From Acidobacteriota bacterium (GTDB lineage Bacteria; Acidobacteriota; UBA890), in NCBI GenBank assembly GCA_022563115.1, contig JADFNY010000067.1, positions 1-12,353 of the forward strand: 12,353 nucleotides of DNA, given 5' to 3'. Made by a program: the position numbers and the translations under genes. Shown here piece after piece: positions 5,631-12,323 of the stretch (positions are counted from its first letter, which is position 1; each line of letters begins with the position of its first letter). Below the pieces are notes generated by a model. The model worked only from the letters and a program-made list of their open reading frames with translations. It did not search any database and was not told the origin of the DNA.

Positions 5631-7871
5631 ATGCGCGCCACTTTCCGCGTTTCCTCGATCGTCGCCTTTGCGGTCGCCGCCCTGCTGCTGATCGGTTGGT
5701 CGGTCGAGGCGCCCGCCCTGCAAACCGCCAAGAAGAACTTCACCTACGCCCAGGCGTATGGGGGTGGCGAACCCGACGACGAGCCGATTCTCGGCTCCAC
5801 CCCGCGGATCACCGGCTGGAGCGACGAAGACCACTACCTCGAGATGCGCACCGCCCTTGGTGACGGCGGTCGCCAGGTCTACGCGGTCAGCGCCGTCGAC
5901 GGCAGCGCCGCGGTGTACCGCGACTTCAGCGACATCCAGGCCAACCTGCCGGCCGGCTTCAACGCCGACCAGGCGGCGGCGACGACCGGCGACCTGACCG
6001 GTTTCGTGTTCCAGCGCGACGACGATCTGTACCACTACGACGCCGAAACGGAGCGCTTTCGGCGGTTGACGGCGACGCCGGCGATGGAGAACAACCCGCG
6101 CTTCTCGCCCGACGGCAACTGGGTCGCCTATACCCGTGACCACAACCTGTTCGCCTACGACCTGGTGGGATCGGTCGAGCATCAGTACACCACCGATGGA
6201 TCCGATGTCGCCTACAACGGCTGGGCCTCGTGGGTGTACTACGAGGAGATTCTCGGCCGCGGCTCGCGCTACGCCGCCTTCTGGTGGTCGCCCGACAGCA
6301 CCCAGCTCGCCTTCATGCGCTTCGACGATACCCCGGTGCCCGAGTTTCCGATCTACCACGCCGACGGCCAGCACGGCGAGCTCGAGGTGCAACGCTACCC
6401 GAAGGCCGGCGACCCCAACCCCTGGGTGCGGATGGGCGTCGTTCCCGTCGAGGACGGCGACGTCGTATGGATGGACTTCGACGAGAAAGAAGATTCCTAC
6501 ATCGCCTGGCCGTCGTGGTCGCCCGACAGCAAGACCCTGCGCGTGCAGTGGATGAACCGTGGCCAGGACACGCTGCGCTTCTTCGATTGCGACCCGACCA
6601 GCGGCGAGAAGGTCCAGGTCTTCGAGGAGATGCAGGACACCTGGGTCGACTGGTTCAACAACATCTACTACCTCGAGGACGGCTCCGGCTACATCGTGCT
6701 GTCGGACAGGTCCGGCTGGAACCACATCTACATCTACGACAACGATCTCAATGCCCGCGCCGTGACGTCGGGCGAGTGGCGGGTCAACTCGATCAACGAG
6801 GTCGACAACGCCGGCGGCTGGATCTACTTCACCGGCCGGCCGGACAAGAGTTGGGACGCGCAGCTGATGCGTGTCCGCTTCGACGGCACCGGGATGGAGC
6901 AGCTCACCGAAGGTGACGGCGTCCACTCGGCGCGGGTCTCCCCGGGCGGCAAGTACTTCATCGATTCGGTCAGCAACATCCATGAGCCGACCAAGGTCAC
7001 GTTGCACAACGGTGACGGCTCGCTCGTCCGCGAGCTCGGCAACGCACGTATTGCCGCCACCGATGAGTACAACTGGGGCACGGTCGAGCTGTTCACGATT
7101 CCCTCGGAGGACGGCGAGTACGACCTACCGGCGGTTTGGGTCCTGCCCCCCGACTTCGACGAGAGCAGGCAATACCCGGTCCTCATCAGCATCTACGGCG
7201 GTCCCAACTCGGGCAACGTCGCCAACCGCTGGCAGGGCACCCAGGCGCATTACTGGGCCCAGCGCGGCGTCATCACGTTCATCGTCGACCACCGCGCCAG
7301 CGGTCATTTCGGCAAGGCCGGCGTCTCCCTGATGCATCGCCGTTTGGGTTACTGGGAGATGGTCGACTACATCACCGCCGCCAAGTGGCTGCGCGCCCAG
7401 CCGTTCGTCAACCCCGAAAAGATCGCCATGACCGGCAGCAGCTACGGCGGCTACATGACGACGATGGCGCTCACCTACGGGGCCGAGCACTTCAACTACG
7501 GTCAGGCAGGCTCCGCGGTGACCGACTGGCGCCTGTACGACACCGTCTACACCGAGCGCTACATGGATACGCCGCAGGAGAACCCCGAGGGCTATAGCGG
7601 CGGCGCGGTGCTCACCTGGATCGATCGTTACCAGGGCGGCCTACGGATCACGCACGGCCTGATCGACGACAACGTTCACGCCCAAAACTCGATCCAGGTC
7701 GTCGACTGGCTGCTGGAGAACAACAAGGACTTCGAGATGTTCTTCTACCCGGACAGCCGCCACGGCGTGCAAGCCAGCCAGCGGGCCCACTACAGCAAAG
7801 GCATCCATGACTTCTGGGTGGAGGTCTTGCTCGACGGCGTCGATCCTCTGAGCGCGAGCCGTCGCCAGTAG
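5631..7871 (+). CDS. Exported dipeptidyl peptidase IV (peptidase family S9)
   Basis: A 746-aa serine exopeptidase expected to release N-terminal dipeptides, mainly Xaa-Pro or Xaa-Ala, in the periplasm or outside the cell. Residues 1 to about 30 are a signal sequence with core 'IVAFAVAALLLIGW'. Residues 55-470 form the DPP IV beta-propeller, with repeated 'WSPDS' or 'FSPDG' blade motifs at about 158, 219 and 296. The double-glutamate motif that binds the substrate N-terminus is present as Glu205/Glu206 in 'WVYYEEILG', which marks it as a dipeptidyl peptidase rather than an oligopeptidase. The alpha/beta-hydrolase domain (about 495-746) has Ser604 in 'GSSYGG', Asp679 in 'GLIDDNVH' and His711 in 'SRHG'. 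The start is set by GGAG at 5621-5624, six bases before the ATG. The length is normal for the family. It stands alone on its strand and converges on rpmB. Confidence 0.95.
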   Translation: MRATFRVSSIVAFAVAALLLIGWSVEAPALQTAKKNFTYAQAYGGGEPDDEPILGSTPRITGWSDEDHYLEMRTALGDGGRQVYAVSAVDGSAAVYRDFSDIQANLPAGFNADQAAATTGDLTGFVFQRDDDLYHYDAETERFRRLTATPAMENNPRFSPDGNWVAYTRDHNLFAYDLVGSVEHQYTTDGSDVAYNGWASWVYYEEILGRGSRYAAFWWSPDSTQLAFMRFDDTPVPEFPIYHADGQHGELEVQRYPKAGDPNPWVRMGVVPVEDGDVVWMDFDEKEDSYIAWPSWSPDSKTLRVQWMNRGQDTLRFFDCDPTSGEKVQVFEEMQDTWVDWFNNIYYLEDGSGYIVLSDRSGWNHIYIYDNDLNARAVTSGEWRVNSINEVDNAGGWIYFTGRPDKSWDAQLMRVRFDGTGMEQLTEGDGVHSARVSPGGKYFIDSVSNIHEPTKVTLHNGDGSLVRELGNARIAATDEYNWGTVELFTIPSEDGEYDLPAVWVLPPDFDESRQYPVLISIYGGPNSGNVANRWQGTQAHYWAQRGVITFIVDHRASGHFGKAGVSLMHRRLGYWEMVDYITAAKWLRAQPFVNPEKIAMTGSSYGGYMTTMALTYGAEHFNYGQAGSAVTDWRLYDTVYTERYMDTPQENPEGYSGGAVLTWIDRYQGGLRITHGLIDDNVHAQNSIQVVDWLLENNKDFEMFFYPDSRHGVQASQRAHYSKGIHDFWVEVLLDGVDPLSASRRQ

Positions 7872-7891
7872 GGTGCGCCGCGTAGCGTCGC

Positions 7892-8131
7892 TCAGGTGAT
7901 GTCTTTGAGCGTCAGCCCCTGTTTCTTCAGGTACGGCAACAGCCCCTGGCGGGTGATCGTGCGCAGGGTGCTCACCGAGATGCGCACGCGGACCGTGCGT
8001 CCGAGCTCGGGGACGAAGATCCGCTTCTTCTGCAGGTTCGGAAGCTGGCGCCGCTTGGTCTTGTTGTGGGCGTGGGAAACGTTGTTTCCCGCCAGCCCGC
8101 CCTTGCCGGTGATGGCACAGCGTCGAGACAT
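7892..8131 (-). CDS. rpmB: 50S ribosomal protein L28
   Basis: A 79-aa basic protein of the large ribosomal subunit. It opens with the L28 signature 'MSRRCAITGKGGLAGNNVSHAHNK', abbreviated here to the parts 'CAITGK' and 'GNNVSHAHNKT', followed by 'RRQLPNLQKKR' and the conserved 'RVRISVSTLRTI'. It has one cysteine and so is the zinc-independent type. Its ATG overlaps the last base of the rpmG stop codon (TAATG), and AAGGAAG inside the end of rpmG supplies the ribosome-binding site, so the two are probably translated together. In E. coli the order is rpmB then rpmG; here it is reversed. It converges on the S9 peptidase gene with 20 bp between the stops and no clear terminator hairpin. Confidence 0.97.
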   Translation of the reverse strand: MSRRCAITGKGGLAGNNVSHAHNKTKRRQLPNLQKKRIFVPELGRTVRVRISVSTLRTITRQGLLPYLKKQGLTLKDIT

Positions 8132-8292
8132 TACTTTTCTTCCTTGTAGAGCACGTGGCGACGCAGCACGGGATCGTACTTGCGCAACTCGAGCCGATCG
8201 GGCGAATTGCGCTTGTTCTTTTCCGTGTAGTAGCGATGCGGACTTTCTGTGCTACGCATCTTCACGTGGACACGCGGACCTCTCTTGGCCAT
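8131..8292 (-). CDS. rpmG: 50S ribosomal protein L33
   Basis: A 53-aa ribosomal protein. Translation from the ATG at 8292 gives MAKRGPRVHVKMRSTE and later 'YYTEKNKRNSPDRLELRKYDP', a clear L33. It ends 'HVLYKEEK' with TAA at 8133-8131. It has no cysteines, so it is the zinc-free form that does not need the CxxC pairs of the zinc-binding type. AGGAG (minus strand, 8305-8301) lies eight bases before the ATG and fixes the start. The stop codon shares one base with the start of rpmB. It is probably transcribed from the promoter at 8394-8421 through a leader of about 95 bases. Confidence 0.97.
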   Translation of the reverse strand: MAKRGPRVHVKMRSTESPHRYYTEKNKRNSPDRLELRKYDPVLRRHVLYKEEK

Positions 8293-8331
8293 CGTGGGCG
8301 CTCCTGTTCAACGAGCTGTGTCTTCAGAGAC

Positions 8332-8376
8332 AAAAAAACCCGCAAGCGCGGACGCACACTGAAGGGCTGCGTGTCC
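8332..8376 (-). terminator. Terminator/attenuator-like hairpins in the rpmG leader
   Basis: On the minus strand CCGC-GCTT-GCGG (8351-8340) forms a short four-pair stem, one base later followed by seven T (8338-8332), an intrinsic-terminator layout. Just upstream, GGACACGCA (8376-8368) can pair with TGTGCGTCC (8358-8350) with one A-C mismatch and one G-T pair. The 3' arm of that hairpin shares two bases (8351-8350) with the 5' arm of the terminator stem, so only one can form at a time. It could end the DUF2182 transcript (stop 8499), or regulate rpmG if the promoter at 8394-8421 is used. Confidence 0.5.
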
Positions 8377-8393
8377 CTGCGGATCAGGCACAA

Positions 8394-8421
8394 ATGATAC
8401 CAGAAATGGGCCCCGCGTCGA
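8394..8421 (-). promoter_or_regulatory. Candidate rpmG-rpmB promoter
   Basis: TATCAT (8399-8394, five of six matches) is preceded by TGG, which gives an extended -10. A -35-like TCGACG (8421-8416, four of six) stands 16 bp upstream. Transcription would start near 8387. This is the best promoter-like sequence in the 206 bp between DUF2182 and rpmG. Confidence 0.5.
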
Positions 8422-8488
8422 TATCCGCGCCGATCCGCTCCGTGAATCCGCCTTCGTCGCGCTCGCTTCACCAGTATCACCATTTGTG

Positions 8489-8503
8489 GGGCGGAGCACT
8501 AGA
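8489..8503 (+). repeat. Left copy of a 15-bp inverted repeat
   Basis: GGGCGGAGCACTAGA. The identical 15 bases occur on the minus strand at 12338-12324, so the two copies face each other across the minus-strand accessory block. Similarity continues weakly outward with one gap. This copy overlaps the stop codon of the DUF2182 gene (8499-8501). Confidence 0.5.
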
Positions 8504-9335
8504 ACGCGCCCGATAGTACGAGGAGCCCGGCGACGATGAAGCCGGCGCCCGCCAGGCGCGCCACCAGCTTCCCGCGCGGCACGACTTTCTCGAGGAGCAC
8601 CAAGACGGCCAGGGTCGCGATCCAAACCAGGTTCATGACCCCACCGACGAACAGCAAGGCCATCAGAAACCAGCAGCAGCCGATGCAATAGGCGCCGTGG
8701 TCGAGGCCCATCATGAAGGCCCCGCGGGTGCCACGGCGCCAGTGCTGCATGAGGAATTGTAACGGCGAGCGGCAATGTTGCAGGCAGGCACCCTTGGCCG
8801 GTGTGAGCTGGTATACACCGGCGGCCAACAGCAGGCCGGCTCCCAGCAGCGGACTGGTGCTCACCATCATCGGCGACAGTAACGCCAGCCGCTCGAGGCC
8901 CCACTGCAGCAGCGTGGCGAGGGCGCTGAACCCCGTCCACGCCAGCAGATAGCCGGCGGCGAAGGCGGCGGTGCCGAGGGCGCCGTCGCGGCCCTCGCCC
9001 TGTTGCCGATCCATCTTGACATGCAGCAGGATCATCGGGCTGGCCGATGGCAACATCATCGCCACCATCATCACCGACCACATGAGGAACATGAAAACAA
9101 AGTCCCGCGCCGACCAGGCGGTCAACTGCGGGCTCATCGCGCCGGAAGCCGCCGACATCCCTCCGCCGTCCATGACCATGTCAGCCATGTTTGCGGCCAG
9201 GCCGAACAGATAGACCCACGAAAGCACGGTAAGCACGACAATGCCGGCGATCGTCACCCAGCGATCGCGCCGGAAGATCGCCTCGAGAGAAGACGCCAAC
9301 AGCTCGGGCGGAGCCGCGGCCCCCGCTTCGCTCAC
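8499..9335 (-). CDS. DUF2182 integral membrane protein (predicted metal-binding)
   Basis: A 278-aa membrane protein with about six or seven helices; hydrophobic blocks are at about 27-48, 77-104, 121-145, 150-176, 217-245 and 260-276. The family signature is clear: 'YQLTPAKGACLQHCRSP' near 175-191 with Cys184 and Cys188, then 'GLDHGAYCIGCCW' near 210-222 with His213, Cys217, Cys220 and Cys221, then 'GVMNLVWIA'. The cysteines, histidine and many methionines suggest binding of a soft metal such as copper, but the function of the family is not established. The start is GTG at 9335, seven bases after the DUF1326 stop, so the two form an operon. The pairing of DUF1326 and DUF2182 recurs in many bacteria, as I recall. 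Confidence 0.88.
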   Translation of the reverse strand: MSEAGAAAPPELLASSLEAIFRRDRWVTIAGIVVLTVLSWVYLFGLAANMADMVMDGGGMSAASGAMSPQLTAWSARDFVFMFLMWSVMMVAMMLPSASPMILLHVKMDRQQGEGRDGALGTAAFAAGYLLAWTGFSALATLLQWGLERLALLSPMMVSTSPLLGAGLLLAAGVYQLTPAKGACLQHCRSPLQFLMQHWRRGTRGAFMMGLDHGAYCIGCCWFLMALLFVGGVMNLVWIATLAVLVLLEKVVPRGKLVARLAGAGFIVAGLLVLSGAF

Positions 9336-9342
9336 GTTTCGA

Positions 9343-9801
9343 TCAGCAAACCACCCCTTGCGGCGTCATGTGGAGGATGGCGAAGTGGGCGTGGGTGTCC
9401 CCGGAGTCGAGACGGACGGGTCCCGGCGCCGTCACGGTGCCGCTGGCGTACTCGGCCTCCGCGTACTCGAAGCCGGTCGGCAGCGTCACCCGGGCACGGT
9501 GCTCGGCGCCTGTCGACGCGTTGACGATCAGCGTCGCCTTGGCGTCGACCACCCCCTCGACCGCAAAGTGGCCGCGTCGGGACTCCATGTCTGCTTCCCA
9601 CGTGATCGGCAGAAACCGCGGCTCGTGCACTTTCGTCAGCGTGCCCGCGAAGACGTTGAAGTGCCCCTCGTCGACGCGCATCCCCACCGCAGCGCGGCAA
9701 TCACCGTGCGTCGGCAGGGCGTTGAATTGGCACGGGCAGCCATAGGCGCAGTTGCAGGTTGTTAACGACAGGCCCTTTATTCTCCAGTCGACGTACGCCA
9801 T
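9343..9801 (-). CDS. DUF1326 protein, apparently with an internal deletion
   Basis: A 152-aa, probably cytosolic, cysteine-rich protein of unknown function. The N-terminal signature 'CNCAYGCPCQFNALPTHGDC' covers Cys16, 18, 22, 24 and 35 and is typical of the family; it looks like a metal site. The C-terminal part has 'GFEYAEAEYASG' and the usual ending 'HFAILHMTPQG'. Members I remember are about 200 aa, and between 'DEGHF' and 'FNVFA' they carry a block of roughly 50 residues. Here the sequence reads 'DEGHFNVFAGTL' (44-55) directly, near DNA position 9660. The ATG at 9801 is chosen over a TTG one codon earlier because AAGGAG (9813-9808) is six bases upstream. It is first in the operon with DUF2182, behind the promoter at 9842-9870. 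Confidence 0.88.
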   Translation of the reverse strand: MAYVDWRIKGLSLTTCNCAYGCPCQFNALPTHGDCRAAVGMRVDEGHFNVFAGTLTKVHEPRFLPITWEADMESRRGHFAVEGVVDAKATLIVNASTGAEHRARVTLPTGFEYAEAEYASGTVTAPGPVRLDSGDTHAHFAILHMTPQGVVC

Positions 9802-9841
9802 CAATCACTCCTTCGGCTTCTTCAAAACGCGGTGCGTGGGG

Positions 9842-9870
9842 AGGCTAGCCGCCGACCCATGTCGCGTCAA
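9842..9870 (-). promoter_or_regulatory. Promoter of the DUF1326-DUF2182 operon
   Basis: TTGACG (9870-9865, five of six matches) is followed after 17 bp by TAGCCT (9847-9842, three of six). Transcription would start near 9835, about 34 bases before the DUF1326 ATG. It lies in the 115-bp gap after the hydrolase gene, so the operon can be read separately from it. Confidence 0.6.
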
Positions 9871-9916
9871 TAAGCCGGTTGGCAGGGCCGTGGTGCAGTG
9901 CTTCCAGCATGGCCTG

Positions 9917-10804
9917 CTAGCGCAAGTGCTCGTTGAAGAACTCGATCGTCCGATCCCACGCCAGGGTGGCGGCGGCTTCGTCGTAGCGCGGCGTCGTGTC
10001 GTTGTGGAAGCCGTGGTTCGAACCCTCGTAGATGTAGACCGTGTACGTCTTGCCGTTCGCCTGCAGCGCTTCCTCGTAAGCCGGCCAACCGGCGTTGACC
10101 CGGGTGTCCAGGCCGCCGTATTGAAGAAGCAGCGGTGCGTTGATCCGCGGCACGTCCTCGGCGGCCGGCTGGCCGCCGTAAAACGGAACGCCGGCCCCCA
10201 GGTCGGAGATCCGCACCGCCAGGGCATTGACAACGCCGCCCCCGTAGCAGAAGCCGACGGCGCCGACCCTTCCAGTACATCCAGGATACGACTGCAGGAA
10301 CTCGACCGCGGCGACGAAGTCTTCGAGCATCTCAGCCCGGTCACGCTGGCGTTGCAGGGTGCGGCCGTCGTCGTCGTTGCCCGGGTAGCCCCCAAGCGGC
10401 GTCAGGGCGTCGGGCCCGAAGGCCAGAAAGCCGGCCAGCGCCGCGCGCCGAACGACGTCCTCGATGTGCGGGTTGAGGCCGCGGTTCTCGTGGATGACCA
10501 GGATGCCGGGGAGGTCGGCGGACGGGTCGAGGGGCCGCGCCATGTAGCCGCGCATGGTTCCAGCCCCTTGCGGCGACGGATACTCGACGTACTCGGTAGA
10601 CAACCGCGCGTCGCCGGCGGCGATCTGCTGCGCCTCCGCGTATTTGGGGTTGAGCGCGTCGAGGATCGCCGCCGCCGTCAGACCACCAATGGCGAACTTG
10701 CCCGCCCCGTCGAGGAACTCCCGCCGGCTGATGCCACCGTGAACATACTGGTCGAAAAGCTCGAGTACTTCCTTGTCGAAATCGCTGGCTTTCTTGCGCT
10801 CCAT
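9917..10804 (-). CDS. Tat-exported dienelactone hydrolase family protein (YghX-like)
   Basis: A 295-aa alpha/beta hydrolase. Residues 25-59 carry a twin-arginine signal, 'SRREFLDGAGKFAIGGLTAA', so the protein is exported folded, or held in the membrane if the signal is not cleaved. The catalytic triad of the dienelactone hydrolase family is present: Cys186 in 'GFCYGGG', Asp233 in 'GGLDTRVN' and His264 in 'NHGFHND'. Glu106 in 'HENRG' holds the cysteine in these enzymes. 'PLGGYPGNDDDGR' (136-148) and the overall layout match E. coli YghX. The native substrate of this group is not known; chlorocatechol-type dienelactones are only the name-giving case. Start: the ATG at 10804 has GGAG seven bases upstream, and in-frame sequence further up overlaps the promoter and repeats. 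A long open frame on the opposite strand is a shadow. Confidence 0.92.
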   Translation of the reverse strand: MERKKASDFDKEVLELFDQYVHGGISRREFLDGAGKFAIGGLTAAAILDALNPKYAEAQQIAAGDARLSTEYVEYPSPQGAGTMRGYMARPLDPSADLPGILVIHENRGLNPHIEDVVRRAALAGFLAFGPDALTPLGGYPGNDDDGRTLQRQRDRAEMLEDFVAAVEFLQSYPGCTGRVGAVGFCYGGGVVNALAVRISDLGAGVPFYGGQPAAEDVPRINAPLLLQYGGLDTRVNAGWPAYEEALQANGKTYTVYIYEGSNHGFHNDTTPRYDEAAATLAWDRTIEFFNEHLR

Positions 10805-10866
10805 GACATCGCTCCATTGCTCGGTTTGCGCGGCAGGATGGGGGGCCCCCAAGCCGCATCGGGTAC

Positions 10867-10910
10867 GGCGTCTGGACTCTAGTTTCAAAGGCGTCTGGAC
10901 TCTAGTTTCA
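10867..10910 (-). repeat. Perfect 21-bp tandem direct repeat upstream of the hydrolase
   Basis: The 21 bases at 10867-10887 (beginning GGCGTCTGGACTCTAG on the plus strand) are repeated without change at 10890-10910, separated by AA, a period of 23 bp or about two helical turns. The distal copy contains the -10 hexamer of the candidate hydrolase promoter, and the proximal copy covers the region just downstream of the predicted transcription start. This position fits paired operator sites for a repressor. Confidence 0.85.
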
Positions 10911-10927
10911 GCAGGGAAGCCGGTCAA
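10899..10927 (-). promoter_or_regulatory. Promoter of the Tat hydrolase gene
   Basis: TTGACC (10927-10922, five of six matches) is followed after 17 bp by TAGAGT (10904-10899, four of six). Transcription would start near 10892, about 88 bases before the ATG at 10804. The -10 lies inside the distal copy of the tandem repeat. Confidence 0.55.
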
Positions 10928-10962
10928 CGGAACCCGCCTCCAGCGACACACCCAACACGCGC

Positions 10963-12138
10963 CTACCCGAGGATCTTGTGGGGATAGCCGCCATCGACAA
11001 GCTCGTCGCGGGCGAAGCGATCGAAGGCGAAGAAGTTGATGTCGTCGTCGTCGCTTTTTCCCGTCGTGATCAGGTCGGCCATCATCTCGCCGACGATCGG
11101 GGCGAGCTTGAACCCGTGGCCGCTACTGCCGGCGCAGCAGTAGAGGTTGTCGATACCGGGAAGCTCGTCGAGAATCGGCCGCCAATCGGGGGTGACGTCG
11201 TAGAGCGACGCGTAGCCGTTGACGAACCTGCCCTTGTCCATGTCCGGGAAACGCTGGATGAGCTGCTCGCTGTAGCGTGAGACGGTGTCGAAGTCGGCGA
11301 CCCTCTGGAAATGATCGGGATGCTCGACCCCGGCTTTGGCCTCGTCGGTGGCGACCGAGCCGACCAGCATCAAGTCCTCCCCTTCCGGCCTGGTGTAGAC
11401 GCCGAGCGGCGAGTCGACGAACACCTTGTCGTGTTGAAGGCTGGGAGGGCGCTCGAACAAGCACACCTGAACCCGGCACACGGTGATCGGCAGCTCGACG
11501 CCGAACAGCTTACTGAGCCGCCCCGACCAGGGACCGGTCGCCAGGACCACGGACGCGGCTTCGAGCCGGCCGTCGTCGGTGACGACACCGCGCGCCTTGC
11601 CACCCTCGACGATGACCGACCGAATCTCGGTGCCGACGAGCACCTCGGCGCCGAGCTCCTCGGCACGGTTGGCGAACGCCACCGAGGTGCTGTACGGATC
11701 GGCGTAGCCCGAGTCGGGTTCGTAGGCCGCGCCGACGATCCCGTCGGTTGCGACACCGGGCTCCAGATCGCGGAGCTCCTCCACCGAGATCACCGAGGTG
11801 TTGATCCCCAACGACTGCTGCAGCGCGACGTTGGCCTTCAGGGTGTCGATGGTGTCCGGACCGGCGGCGAAGATGTACCCGGTCTGCCGGAAATCACAGC
11901 CGCCGCCTACTAACTCCTCGAAGTTCTCGAAAAAACGCAGCGCCGCGAGCGCCATCCTCGCCGTGATCGGGTGCGAGTAGTGCTGGCGGATGATGCCGCA
12001 CGAGCGCCCGGTAGGGCCGGCGGCGATGTTGTCCTTTTCAACCAGGGTGACGGAGACGCCGCGCCGGGCGAGGTGGTAGGCGATGCTCGCCCCGTTGACG
12101 CCGCCGCCGACGACGATGACGTCGCTGGTCGTCGTCAC
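10963..12138 (-). CDS. FAD-dependent oxidoreductase, DadA / sarcosine oxidase beta type
   Basis: A 391-aa flavoprotein expected to oxidise an amine or amino acid such as sarcosine, dimethylglycine or a D-amino acid. The dinucleotide fold at residues 7-35 has 'VVGGGVNGASIAYHLARRG' and an acidic residue ending the second strand ('LVEKD'). The closing FAD motif is 'YDVTPDWRPILDELPG' (313-328) and 'AGSSGHGFKLAP' (336-347), typical of the DAO family (COG0665). There is no signal peptide, so it is cytosolic. The region 'GRSCGIIRQHY' (44-54) is where relatives have a small residue or serine at the cysteine position. The only usable start is GTG at 12138: the same frame upstream holds no ATG, GTG or TTG before a stop. 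It overlaps the stop of a short upstream frame as GTGA. Substrate unknown. Confidence 0.9.
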   Translation of the reverse strand: MTTTSDVIVVGGGVNGASIAYHLARRGVSVTLVEKDNIAAGPTGRSCGIIRQHYSHPITARMALAALRFFENFEELVGGGCDFRQTGYIFAAGPDTIDTLKANVALQQSLGINTSVISVEELRDLEPGVATDGIVGAAYEPDSGYADPYSTSVAFANRAEELGAEVLVGTEIRSVIVEGGKARGVVTDDGRLEAASVVLATGPWSGRLSKLFGVELPITVCRVQVCLFERPPSLQHDKVFVDSPLGVYTRPEGEDLMLVGSVATDEAKAGVEHPDHFQRVADFDTVSRYSEQLIQRFPDMDKGRFVNGYASLYDVTPDWRPILDELPGIDNLYCCAGSSGHGFKLAPIVGEMMADLITTGKSDDDDINFFAFDRFARDELVDGGYPHKILG

Positions 12139-12284
12139 GCGTGGCGCCCCCGGGCACCTGCTCCTAGCAGGCGGTGATGAAAGTGTGATGGGTCTGGTTG
12201 CGGGCGATGGTGTCCTCCGGCGCTGCCTCCGTAAGCGCCGAGGCGCTCGGGGTCGACTCCCGCGGGTACCGTTACGGGCATCAT
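12135..12284 (-). CDS. Doubtful short ORF overlapping the oxidoreductase start
   Basis: An ATG at 12284 is preceded by AGGAGT (12296-12291) at six bases, one of the best ribosome-binding sites in the window. The frame gives 49 residues starting 'MMPVTVPAGVDPERLGAYGG' and turns into a His/Arg/Gly-rich tail. It ends in TGA (12137-12135), which overlaps the GTG of the oxidoreductase as GTGA, a common sign of translational coupling. The same frame stays open upstream to the window edge (12353). I recognise no family. The tail looks out of frame: the neighbouring frame ends 'DTIARNQTHHTFITAC' with TAG at 12166-12164, which looks more protein-like, and a one-base slip near 12215 would join the two. 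It could be a small peptide gene, a frameshifted one, or chance. Confidence 0.35.
   Translation of the reverse strand: MMPVTVPAGVDPERLGAYGGSAGGHHRPQPDPSHFHHRLLGAGARGRHA
12157..12171 (-). other. Small perfect hairpin before the oxidoreductase start
   Basis: On the minus strand CCTGCT (12171-12166) pairs with AGCAGG (12162-12157) around a three-base loop AGG. It lies 18 bases upstream of the oxidoreductase GTG and covers the TAG that ends the alternative short frame. It could affect translation of the oxidoreductase. The stem is short and there is no T-run, so it is not a terminator. Confidence 0.35.
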
Positions 12285-12323
12285 TTCAAGACTCCTGCGC
12301 ATGTTCTTCATGGGGGCACATGC

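Noticed and set aside
5616..7007. 463-codon minus-strand frame opposite the S9 peptidase
   Set aside because: It is rich in Val, Ala, Gly, Arg and His with no domain features, and the opposite strand carries an intact peptidase with all catalytic residues.
7872..7891. Terminator between the S9 peptidase and rpmB
   Set aside because: The 20-bp gap is GC-rich but gives no stable uninterrupted stem and no T-run.
8262..8483. 73-codon minus-strand frame upstream of rpmG, tested as a possible L36 gene
   Set aside because: It lacks the cysteine/histidine pattern of L36, and it runs over the promoter, the hairpins and the start of rpmG.
9752..10882. 376-codon plus-strand frame opposite the Tat hydrolase
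   Set aside because: The minus-strand hydrolase has a Tat signal, full catalytic triad, ribosome-binding site and promoter; the plus-strand frame is its shadow.
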